Positions 1 to 5,964 of a stretch of 7,516 bases of DNA are shown here, piece after piece. Location: positions 1-7,516 of the forward strand of contig JAKAYZ010000084.1 of NCBI GenBank assembly GCA_021816165.1, in the 5' to 3' direction. Source of the stretch: Planctomycetota bacterium. GTDB taxonomy: Bacteria > Planctomycetota > Phycisphaerae > WQYP01. Below the pieces are notes generated by a model, which ran no database searches, was not told the DNA's origin, and worked only from the letters and a program-made list of their open reading frames with translations. Position 1 is the first letter of the stretch; each line of letters opens with the position of its first letter. The translations under genes and the position numbers were made by a program.

Positions 1-314
1 CGCAACTGAACATCTACTTGTTGGATAGCTTCCCGAGGCCCAGAGATCACGGTCTGCTCGGGACTATTGATATTGGCCAAACCTACGCCAGGAAAATCAT
101 CCAGTAGCTTAGCCAGTTTATCTGACCCCATCGCCACTGCCATCATGCCGCCAGCTTTTTGCCCCATCGCATCGTGCATGGCTCGACTTCGGGCTCGGGC
201 CAGCGGCAAGATTGAAGTCTCAGGAATCACTCCCGCCGCGCCTAAAGCCATCAGTTCACCAAAGCTGTGTCCACCAACCATATCAGCCATGATGCCCAGT
301 CCAGCCAACCAGCG
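1..314 (-). pseudogene. Partial acyltransferase (AT) domain of a polyketide/PUFA-type synthase, broken at both ends
   Basis: Read on the minus strand in the frame whose codons begin at coordinates divisible by three, this segment gives about 104 residues of an AT domain, the module that loads malonyl or related acyl groups onto an acyl carrier protein. Seen directly: RWLAGLGI, then MADMVGGHSFGEL with the GHSxG nucleophile elbow (Ser codon near 264-266), then an ARARSRAM stretch matching the position of the conserved acyl-carboxylate-binding Arg, then AGGMMAV, and LANINSPEQTVISGP near the window edge. The order and spacing match the AT family (FabD-like fold, type I PKS and PfaA/HglE-type synthases). 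It is cut at position 1 by the window edge. Upstream of about position 314 the frame stays open but no longer resembles an AT, because the DNA there is the Gly/Asn-rich gene read in a different frame. There is no plausible start codon context at the join. The AT identity is secure; whether this is a real broken gene, a rearrangement or an assembly chimera cannot be decided here. Confidence 0.8.
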
Positions 315-1764
315 CGTTGCCGCCATTTCCACCATTACCGGTGACACCGCTATTGAATACACCGCCACCATTTGAGCCGTGTGCGTTGGCAGTGGCCTGC
401 GCATATCCGGCGGAACCTGTTGCGGTTGCGGCGGCAGTCGCCGATGCCGTGTTACCGTTACCGGCATTGCCGGTTTCACCGGCGTAGCCAAAAAAATTGC
501 TGCCGTTCTGATCGCCGTTGTTAGCGTTGGCTGCTGCCGTGACGTTTTCATTCCCGGTCAGGCGCACGGTGGACGAGGCCGTTCCCGAGATGCCGCTTAT
601 TCCGTTACCACCGCTTCCCGCAATTGAGTTTGCAGTGCCAGTTAAACTGGAGAAATTGTTTTCAGTTAAGGTCAGATTCGCGGTGGCATTTCCGCCGGCA
701 AATCCCGTTCCACTTCCAGATGAATTACTGGCACCTCCATTGCCTCCGGTGGCAGTAACTGTGGAGGCCAACGGAGTGCCGTTGCCGGCCAGGGATGTGC
801 TGGTGGCGCTGGCAATGGCGTAGCCGCCGGTGCCGCCGGCGTAATCTAAGTGATTAACGTAACCGGCACCACCGGTGGCCGTAGCGGCATTCGGCGCTGC
901 ATAGCTCGATGTGGCTGTGGCGTTATAGCCATTGGGGTGGGCGGCGGTGCCGTTACCACCGTTTGAGATCGCCTCGGTGGGAACAAAACTGCTGGCACTG
1001 TAAAAGGCCAGCGGGCTGGCGCTGCCAGTGGGAGTGGCGGAAAAATTAAATGCAGTTCCACCCCATGTCTGGGCATTAAAAATTTCAATGGCGTAAAGTC
1101 CCGCCGCTGTGAATGTAACCGCCGTATCGCTCGAAACGGTGCTTCCCAATGTTTGATTGGCATTTTGTGCGGCAACCACCGTGCCGTTGCCGGTGGTTCC
1201 ATTGCCGCCAAGAAGAATCTCCGTGCCATCATCGGCGGGGTTTACATTAAAATCGTAGGTTGAATTGGCCTGAGAAACGTAAACATAACCGATTTCGTCA
1301 ATGATGGAATTAATCGGTTCGCTCGTGGCTATGCCGTTGTTACTGTTGATTCCCGTATCCCGAAACGAACTGACAAAATTAGCGCTGTAAGTGGTGGTAT
1401 AAGCTCCCGAACCACTTCCGCCGGAAACCGTTATGCTCCCATTGGCAACCATGGATTCCAGATTGGCCATGCCTTGCAATGTTGGATAACCGGACGCTCC
1501 CTGCCCGCCTTCCAACGCGCCGGGACTGCCACTGTACAGCCCCGAACTGGGCGTTATGGCGTAATTGGTGGCCGCGAGGCCAAGTGCGTAACCGGCAGTG
1601 CTGCCGGTGAGCATCGCGGAATCTGTATAAGTATTCGGCACCGCCGCTGGAGGTGTGATAAGAACCGACGCATGCGCCGCCAAGCTTGGCAGCGTGGCGG
1701 CAACCACGCCGGCGGATAAAGCCGTTAAATGGATCTTCACCGATCGCGAACGATTCCTGCCCAT
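283..1764 (-). CDS. Exported PA14-like, Gly/Asn-rich repeat protein, C-terminus probably truncated
   Basis: A 493-residue reading frame. I chose the ATG at 1764 because it follows GGAG (1772-1775) with a 7-nt gap and starts a good signal peptide: a basic MGRNRSRSVK start, a hydrophobic core, and LAAHA|SV as the likely cleavage site near residue 32. The frame extends 17 codons further upstream to a GTG, but those residues would spoil the signal. Residues about 140-243 resemble a PA14-type beta domain: IGYVYV, then TYDFNVNPADDGTEILLGG, then TFTAAGLYAIEIF and GTAFNFSA, the usual DDG-containing order. From about residue 255 to the end it is low complexity, rich in Gly, Asn, Ala, Thr and Ser, with recurring ATGGxG and GNGG units. 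The last residues (from about ALVGWTGHHG) come from DNA that reads as an acyltransferase in another frame, so the native C-terminus, including any PEP-CTERM or other anchor, is missing. PA14 modules are often carbohydrate- or adhesion-related; the role here is unknown, possibly a surface or matrix protein. Confidence 0.72.
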   Translation of the reverse strand: MGRNRSRSVKIHLTALSAGVVAATLPSLAAHASVLITPPAAVPNTYTDSAMLTGSTAGYALGLAATNYAITPSSGLYSGSPGALEGGQGASGYPTLQGMANLESMVANGSITVSGGSGSGAYTTTYSANFVSSFRDTGINSNNGIATSEPINSIIDEIGYVYVSQANSTYDFNVNPADDGTEILLGGNGTTGNGTVVAAQNANQTLGSTVSSDTAVTFTAAGLYAIEIFNAQTWGGTAFNFSATPTGSASPLAFYSASSFVPTEAISNGGNGTAAHPNGYNATATSSYAAPNAATATGGAGYVNHLDYAGGTGGYAIASATSTSLAGNGTPLASTVTATGGNGGASNSSGSGTGFAGGNATANLTLTENNFSSLTGTANSIAGSGGNGISGISGTASSTVRLTGNENVTAAANANNGDQNGSNFFGYAGETGNAGNGNTASATAAATATGSAGYAQATANAHGSNGGGVFNSGVTGNGGNGGNALVGWTGHHG

Positions 1765-1781
1765 AACTCTGCTCCATCGGT

Positions 1782-1803
1782 TGCTGCCGACAGGGCGGCA
1801 GCA
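1782..1803 (-). promoter_or_regulatory. Leader stem-loop 3: perfect 8-bp GC-rich stem next to the Shine-Dalgarno site
   Basis: TGCTGCCG (1782-1789) and CGGCAGCA (1796-1803) are exact complements with a 6-nt loop. On the transcript the stem ends six bases before the GGAG ribosome binding site (1772-1775) and 17 bases before the ATG, a position where a hairpin can influence ribosome loading. It is the third perfect stem-loop within 80 bases. Confidence 0.55.
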
Positions 1804-1808
1804 TTCCC

Positions 1809-1831
1809 AAGGCACGCGGCAACAGTGCCTT
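1809..1831 (-). promoter_or_regulatory. Leader stem-loop 2: perfect 7-bp stem, 9-nt loop
   Basis: AAGGCAC (1809-1815) pairs exactly with GTGCCTT (1825-1831). Only four bases separate it from stem-loop 1. Its loop, read on the minus strand as TGTTGCCGC, closely resembles the 5' arm of stem-loop 3. Confidence 0.5.
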
Positions 1832-1835
1832 AAGC

Positions 1836-1861
1836 TGAAATTGGATCACAATCCAATTTCA
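1836..1861 (-). promoter_or_regulatory. Leader stem-loop 1: perfect 11-bp inverted repeat, 4-nt loop
   Basis: TGAAATTGGAT (1836-1846) and ATCCAATTTCA (1851-1861) are exact complements around a 4-nt loop. As DNA it is a symmetric operator-like palindrome; as RNA in the predicted leader it is a stable hairpin whose 5' arm carries the stop codon of mini-ORF 2. It lacks a following U run, so it is not an intrinsic terminator. Confidence 0.6.
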
Positions 1862-1921
1862 TTCATGATTTTTCGCGATTTTGGCCCAGACGCGCCCAAA
1901 CGCCTCGAAGCCCCTTCTCAT
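1859..1921 (-). CDS. Candidate leader mini-ORF 2 (20 residues)
   Basis: Starts at the ATG that overlaps the stop of mini-ORF 1 and encodes a 20-residue basic, amphipathic-looking peptide beginning MRRGFEAFGRVWAKIAK. There is no strong ribosome binding site of its own, so translation would depend on coupling. Its stop codon lies within the outer arm of the 11-bp stem-loop at 1836-1861, so a ribosome finishing here would melt that hairpin. I do not recognise the peptide. Conservation of the sequence upstream of related genes would be needed to call it real. Confidence 0.3.
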   Translation of the reverse strand: MRRGFEAFGRVWAKIAKNHE

Positions 1922-1941
1922 GACCGCTTCTGTGTAACCAT
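1918..1941 (-). CDS. Candidate leader mini-ORF 1 (7 codons plus stop)
   Basis: Reads MVTQKRS then TGA. Its ATG at 1941 lies about 40 nt after the predicted transcription start and is preceded by GAGGGG (1951-1956) with a 9-nt gap, a reasonable ribosome binding site. Its stop overlaps the start of a second mini-ORF in an ATGA arrangement, typical of translational coupling. It could be a regulatory leader peptide, but an ORF this short can easily occur by chance. Confidence 0.3.
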   Translation of the reverse strand: MVTQKRS

Positions 1942-1987
1942 CCTTAATTTCCCCTCGATGAGACTTCCCTGTCTTACCCTGAATCTG

Positions 1988-2016
1988 AGTATTGTCCGAA
2001 TGGCAAAAAAAGTCAA
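1988..2016 (-). promoter_or_regulatory. Candidate sigma70-type promoter for the repeat protein gene
   Basis: On the minus strand a TTGACT -35 box (2011-2016, five of six consensus bases) is followed by exactly 17 bp and AATACT (1988-1993, four of six). Immediately upstream of the -35 (2017-2037) lie T/A tracts that would serve as an UP element or bend the DNA. A start site near 1981 would give a leader of about 215 nt before the ATG at 1764. This is the best promoter match in the intergenic region. Confidence 0.55.
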
Positions 2017-2040
2017 GCTTTTTTTTTAAAGTTTTTTGCC
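2002..2040. repeat. 9-bp inverted repeat in an A/T-tract block around the -35 box
   Basis: GGCAAAAAA (2002-2010) and its exact complement TTTTTTGCC (2032-2040) flank a 21-bp centre that contains the minus-strand -35 box and a nine-T run (2019-2027). It could be an operator or a curved DNA element. It lacks the GC stem directly followed by U-run order of an intrinsic terminator on either strand. Confidence 0.4.
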
Positions 2041-2189
2041 GGCCTGATTCGCTGGAAAAGCCGGCTGAGATGCGGTTAATAAAGTGCTCTCGTTATCGGA
2101 ATATCATGACACCTTGGCCGCCCGAACCATGCCCGGTTGCCGCAGCCGGAAGGCGTGCGTAAAAGACCGGCAAGACAGGCGTGTCAGCA

Positions 2190-2223
2190 ATGTGACAAAA
2201 GTGCAACTTTATGTGACGAAAGT
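2190..2223 (+). repeat. Two 13-bp direct repeats, 21-bp period, upstream of the lyase operon
   Basis: ATGTGACAAAAGT (2190-2202) and ATGTGACGAAAGT (2211-2223) differ at one position and are 21 bp apart, about two helical turns, so both would face the same side of the DNA. They end three bases before the candidate -35 box at 2227. This is a typical layout for an activator binding as a tandem pair (for example AraC-type), but no regulator gene is in the window. Confidence 0.5.
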
Positions 2224-2226
2224 CCA

Positions 2227-2255
2227 TTGCGGCGATCCGGCCGGCGCTGTATAAG
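2227..2255 (+). promoter_or_regulatory. Candidate promoter for the PL4-SASA-GH35 operon
   Basis: TATAAG (2250-2255, five of six -10 consensus bases) lies 17 bp after TTGCGG (2227-2232, a poor -35). A weak -35 directly next to tandem repeats fits an activator-dependent promoter. The leader to the ATG at 2411 would be about 150 nt. No other convincing plus-strand promoter was seen between 2042 and 2410. Confidence 0.35.
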
Positions 2256-2360
2256 CTCTGCGCGGGTGCTTGGACGGGGTTTGTTGGAGCGGTGCGCACA
2301 GTTGCGGTAATCGCAGCAGGATGGTTGCAGGTATCTGAAATCAAAAACGTCTTCATAATG

Positions 2361-2370
2361 ATGTGCACAT
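2361..2370. repeat. 10-bp perfect palindrome in the lyase leader
   Basis: ATGTGCACAT is its own complement and lies 40 bp before the lyase start. It could be a small operator half, but a 10-bp palindrome alone is weak evidence. Confidence 0.25.
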
Positions 2371-2410
2371 ATACCCTTGAAATTGCTCAACCCCCGCGGA
2401 GGTCATATTG

Positions 2411-4327
2411 ATGAATCGGTTTGCCGCAGTTTGCTGGTTTTTTATGCTGGGCATGGCTGTTCTGTCAGCCGCGAATAACACCGTGTGTGCGCAATCAACA
2501 GGTGTCAGCGTTCAGGAAAATAAGACTGCGATTATTCTTAATAACGGACTTATTAAGCTGACTTTTTCCAAGCCGTATGCCCGTATCACTTCGATTATTG
2601 ATGAAATGGGTTCACGACATCTGGAATTGCTGAATACTTCCATCGGCATGTATTTTGACGCCAATGGTGGCCGCCTGCACAAGCCGCGACATCTGGCCGG
2701 CGCGCCCCGGCGCAGAAGCTATTTTGTGCCGTTGCGGGGGCGCGGTTGCCGCGTAATCCGGGATGGTGATCAATCGGCTGAAGTTATTTTCAAGGCGGCA
2801 CCGTCTTTCTGGTTTCCGTTTGCCATTCAGGCTCATTTTGAACTGCGACGCGGCCAAAGCGGCTTTTATGCCTGGGTTATTTATCATCATCAGGCCGGTA
2901 CACCCGGTGGTTCGATTGCGCAAACGCGTTTTGTTATAAAGGCGGCGGATGGGCATTCTGTGTTCACCCACTGGGCGGTGGATAAATATGCGGTGCAATC
3001 GCCGCTGATGGGGGTGCTGCCGGAACAGCGCATTGTGAGAAAAATTCAGGATGTCACATATCTGCTGTCCAATCGTCAGATCTGGTGCAAATATGATTAT
3101 TGCCTGTTTAATTATCAATTTCTCTGCTACGGTATGGCCGGGCACAACACCGGTTTGTGGATGACCTGGCCAAGCACCGGCTTTTGCAATGGCGGGCCTT
3201 TGCGGCAGGAATTAACCGTTCATCAGCAGCATGTGGGGGACCGGCTCGCCAAGAATAATATTCTGGCAATGATTGACGGTGCCCATTTTGGCGAAGTATC
3301 GCTGCGCGTGCCGCGCGCGGACAACTGGACAAAATTCTTCGGACCAATGTTTATATATGTCAATAATGGTCCATCATTAATGGGCTTGTATCGTCAGGCG
3401 CGGGCTGTGGCGCGCCGGCAGCGGGCGCAAGCTCCATTTCACTGGTTGCACAGTGCCGACTATCCGCTGGCCCGCGGCGGCGTGGAAGGCGATGTCCATA
3501 TGACCAATGGGCACAATCCGGCGGGTGCCTGGGCGATTATCAGCGGCAACGGCAACGCCGACTGGGCCTTGCAGGGAAAAAGTTACAATTACTGGACCAA
3601 AGTGAAGCCCGGCGGGCGGTTTACCATTGGAAAAATCCGGCCCGGCGTTTATAAGCTTTCCATCTGCGGGGGAAATCAATTTCAGGATTATGTTCAGCAC
3701 AACATTCATATCGCCGCGGACCGCATGACCAATCTGGGCATCATTCACTGGACGCCGGCCAACCGTGGTAAAACGCTGTGGGAAATAGGTGTCGCCAACC
3801 GCTCGGCGCGGGAATTTTTCGACGGCAACAATGTCCGTCATTATCGTAATTTTGTCCGTTATCTGAAGAACTTCCCCGATGATGTCACATATACCATTGG
3901 CCGCAGCACGCCGGCCAGGGACTGGAATTTTGCCCAGTGGGGCTGGTACAGCAAAAAGCCCTACTGGACGATCAAATTCAATATGCCGAAACAGCAGCAT
4001 GGCCAAGCAACGCTGACGTTCGGCTTTTGCGCTGCATTAATGTCGCGTGGCGGACTGGCGGTAACGCTGAATGGCAAACGTATCGCGGTGCTGCATTTGA
4101 CAAGATCCGGAGCGGCGGTGTATCGCAGCGGTGGGCAGGACAGCAAATACCAGGTGCGGTATGTGAAATTTAATGCGAATCGGCTCCAGGCCGGGCTTAA
4201 TCGCATCACGCTGGGCTTTACCCGAGCCTTCAAAGCGCCGGCAACATACGCGCAGCAGATGCGCTATCACCCGACACCCATTGGCGCGGTGATTTATGAC
4301 GCGATTCGACTTCAAGTTCAGCATTAA
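2411..4327 (+). CDS. Rhamnogalacturonan endolyase, polysaccharide lyase family 4
   Basis: Cleaves the Rha-GalA backbone of rhamnogalacturonan I by beta-elimination, after export from the cytoplasm. 638 residues from the ATG at 2411, chosen over the adjacent TTG at 2408 because GGAGG (2398-2402) is 8 nt from the ATG. A Sec signal peptide covers about residues 1-29 (hydrophobic core, VCAQ|ST). The three-domain order of PL4 is visible: an N-terminal beta-sandwich catalytic domain to about residue 345; a FnIII-like domain starting GVEGDVHM (357-364) with GRFTIGKIRPGVYKL; and a C-terminal jelly-roll CBM-like domain opening with LWEIGVANRSAREF (from 456), followed by FPDDVTYTIG and DWNFAQWG. Candidate catalytic residues by family analogy (Lys150 and His210 of the Aspergillus enzyme) are Lys227 in WCKYDY and His292 in DGAHFGE; the 65-residue spacing is similar. 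First gene of a probable operon, 23 nt before the next. Family assignment is firm; the exact substrate is inferred. Confidence 0.88.
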   Translation: MNRFAAVCWFFMLGMAVLSAANNTVCAQSTGVSVQENKTAIILNNGLIKLTFSKPYARITSIIDEMGSRHLELLNTSIGMYFDANGGRLHKPRHLAGAPRRRSYFVPLRGRGCRVIRDGDQSAEVIFKAAPSFWFPFAIQAHFELRRGQSGFYAWVIYHHQAGTPGGSIAQTRFVIKAADGHSVFTHWAVDKYAVQSPLMGVLPEQRIVRKIQDVTYLLSNRQIWCKYDYCLFNYQFLCYGMAGHNTGLWMTWPSTGFCNGGPLRQELTVHQQHVGDRLAKNNILAMIDGAHFGEVSLRVPRADNWTKFFGPMFIYVNNGPSLMGLYRQARAVARRQRAQAPFHWLHSADYPLARGGVEGDVHMTNGHNPAGAWAIISGNGNADWALQGKSYNYWTKVKPGGRFTIGKIRPGVYKLSICGGNQFQDYVQHNIHIAADRMTNLGIIHWTPANRGKTLWEIGVANRSAREFFDGNNVRHYRNFVRYLKNFPDDVTYTIGRSTPARDWNFAQWGWYSKKPYWTIKFNMPKQQHGQATLTFGFCAALMSRGGLAVTLNGKRIAVLHLTRSGAAVYRSGGQDSKYQVRYVKFNANRLQAGLNRITLGFTRAFKAPATYAQQMRYHPTPIGAVIYDAIRLQVQH

Positions 4328-4350
4328 GTAATGATTTCAAGGAATGATTC

Positions 4351-5928
4351 ATGCGACTCAAAGCCGGTGTGTTAATGTTATTGGCTGTCCCGGCCATGGC
4401 GTGTGCGGCGGCTTCCGCCATTACCGTACCCAATATTTTCAGCAGCCACATGGTGCTTCAGCGGATGATGAAAGATCCCGTCTGGGGCACCGCGGCAGCG
4501 GGTGAAAAAATAACGGTTCAATTCGCCGGTCAGACCGTAAAGACCCGGGCCAACGCTCATGGCCGGTGGATGGTTCATCTGGCTCCGATGAAAGCCAGCG
4601 CCAAACCGCGAACGCTGGTGGTGCTGGGGAAATCATCCCGCCTGACTTTTGATGATGTGCTGGTGGGGGAGGTGTGGCTTTGTTCCGGACAGTCCAATAT
4701 GGAATATCCCCTGCATGGCTGGTTTCGCGGTGGGCACGGCAAACAGGCTGTGGCAAAAGCCAATTATCCGCTGATCCGGATCATTAACCTGCCGAGCATC
4801 GCGGCATCCCACCCCAGGCATAACTTTCCGGTTTGGAATCCAATATTGGGGCGTTGGAACGTCTGTACGCCGAAAACGGCGCAGAGCTTTTCGGCGGTAG
4901 GGTATTTCTTTGGCCGAGATTTACAGCGAAAAATCCATATCCCCATCGGATTAATTCAGTCGGCCTGGGGCGGCACACGCATTGAACCCTGGCTGCCGGC
5001 CATTGCATATAAAGAAACGCCGGCCCTGCACAAGCAGTGGCAGTGGCTCAAGAAAGCCGAAGCAAAATACCCGGCTTATCAGCGTGCACTGGGACCTTAT
5101 ATGCGGCGTGTGCGAGCATGGTTGAAAGTGGCTGCGGTGCAACGGGCGGCGGGGAAACATGTTTCGCCCCCGCCTGTACCGCCGGTGGATCCCATCGCCG
5201 GAAACAAGCAGAACCCCACCGCGATATTCAATGGCCGCATCAGCCCGCTGATACCCCTGGCCATTCGTGGCGTATTGTGGTATCAGGGGGAGAATAATGT
5301 CGGCAATAAAAGCATATACTATTATAATCATCTTGCGGCATTAATATCATCATGGCGGCGGCTCTGGCATGAAGGCGATATGCCTTTTCTGCTGGTGCAG
5401 ATCGCCCCTTTTGATTATGCCCAATATTCCGGCAATCATCTCCAGGAGCCGGAGATATGGCAGGCACAGCAGTGGGCGGCGGAACGCCTGCCGAATTGTG
5501 CCATTATCAGCACGCAGGATGCCGACAGCCCCAATCAGGGGCATCCGGTTAACAAACGGCCGGAAGGATATCGCCTGAGCCAATTGGCGTTGGCCAAAGT
5601 CTATGGCTTTAAGGATATTTATCCGTACAGCCCGATGTTTAAGTCCATGACGGTTCACGGCGACACGGCGGTTGTGACATTTTCACATATTGACGGGGGG
5701 CTGGCCTCGCGGAACGGCAAAGCCCTGAACTGGTTTGAAATAGCCGGAGCGAATCATACATTTGTGCCTGCGCAGGCACAGATTGTCGGCCGCAAGGTCG
5801 TGGTGCGGGCTGCGGAAGTCAAAAAACCTGAATTTGTCCGCTTCGGATGGTATGACACGGCCATGCCGAACCTGATTAATAAGGCGGACCTGCCGGCCAT
5901 GCCCTTCGAGGCGGCGGCAACCAAATAG
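4351..5928 (+). CDS. SASA-family (sialate O-acetylesterase-like) carbohydrate acetylesterase
   Basis: A secreted SGNH-type hydrolase of 525 residues that removes O-acetyl groups from sugars. AAGGA (4339-4343) is 7 nt from the ATG. A Sec signal peptide covers about residues 1-23 (MRLKAGVLMLLAVPAMACAAASA). An N-terminal beta domain (FSSHMVLQRM, then PVWGTAAAGEKITVQF) is typical of the family. The hydrolase blocks follow: LCSGQSNMEYP with the nucleophile Ser115, GLIQSAWGGTRIEPW, then GVLWYQGENN (Gln312, Glu314), and DADSPNQGHPVNKRPEGYRL with the catalytic His398. Length and block order match full-length SASA/CE20-type esterases. The name sialate esterase is historical: no sialic acid gene is nearby, and the neighbours point to acetylated rhamnogalacturonan or galactan as substrate (inference). 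It lies between a PL4 lyase and a GH35 enzyme, 23 and 36 nt from them, so it is probably cotranscribed. Confidence 0.87.
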   Translation: MRLKAGVLMLLAVPAMACAAASAITVPNIFSSHMVLQRMMKDPVWGTAAAGEKITVQFAGQTVKTRANAHGRWMVHLAPMKASAKPRTLVVLGKSSRLTFDDVLVGEVWLCSGQSNMEYPLHGWFRGGHGKQAVAKANYPLIRIINLPSIAASHPRHNFPVWNPILGRWNVCTPKTAQSFSAVGYFFGRDLQRKIHIPIGLIQSAWGGTRIEPWLPAIAYKETPALHKQWQWLKKAEAKYPAYQRALGPYMRRVRAWLKVAAVQRAAGKHVSPPPVPPVDPIAGNKQNPTAIFNGRISPLIPLAIRGVLWYQGENNVGNKSIYYYNHLAALISSWRRLWHEGDMPFLLVQIAPFDYAQYSGNHLQEPEIWQAQQWAAERLPNCAIISTQDADSPNQGHPVNKRPEGYRLSQLALAKVYGFKDIYPYSPMFKSMTVHGDTAVVTFSHIDGGLASRNGKALNWFEIAGANHTFVPAQAQIVGRKVVVRAAEVKKPEFVRFGWYDTAMPNLINKADLPAMPFEAAATK

Positions 5929-5964
5929 AACCAACGGGTGATTTTTATTAAAGGACGTCAACCA

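Larger units (their letters stand above)
1765..2410. other. Divergent intergenic and leader region
   Basis: This 646-bp stretch separates the minus-strand repeat protein gene from the plus-strand lyase operon. It holds no conventional gene. The part at 1765-2040 contains the structured leader, mini-ORFs and promoter of the minus gene; 2190-2255 contains the direct repeats and candidate promoter of the operon. Between 2042 and 2190 I see only small GC-rich inverted repeats (a GCCGGC pair at 2038-2043 and 2060-2065, and an imperfect hairpin at 2133-2149) without an assignable role. Confidence 0.6.

Noticed and set aside
67..823. Open plus-strand frames opposite the acyltransferase fragment and repeat protein
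   Set aside because: They are shadows of GC-rich, low-complexity minus-strand coding sequence, with no recognisable domain and no ribosome sites.
1379..1849. Minus-strand frame that starts in the leader and overlaps the repeat protein
   Set aside because: It is a shifted frame of the repeat protein gene, with no signal peptide or domain; the frame with PA14-like and signal sequence is the real one.
2038..2066. GCCGGC pair as an intrinsic terminator
   Set aside because: The loop is long and no T run follows on either strand; the adjacent A/T tracts are on the wrong side.
2093..2368. Minus-strand 91-residue frame in the intergenic region
   Set aside because: The composition is irregular, there is no recognisable domain, and it overlaps the candidate promoter and repeats of the operon. 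Most likely a chance frame.
4351..4425. Lipoprotein signal in the esterase (Cys in AMAC)
   Set aside because: The residues before Cys fit a lipobox poorly, and a Sec cleavage after AAASA is at least as good.
5506..5560. Loss of the catalytic Asp in the esterase, because the usual DIHP motif reads QGHP
   Set aside because: Family members vary here (for example a Ser-Ile-His-Pro form), and DADSP just before it aligns with the conserved D..SP segment, so the active site looks intact.
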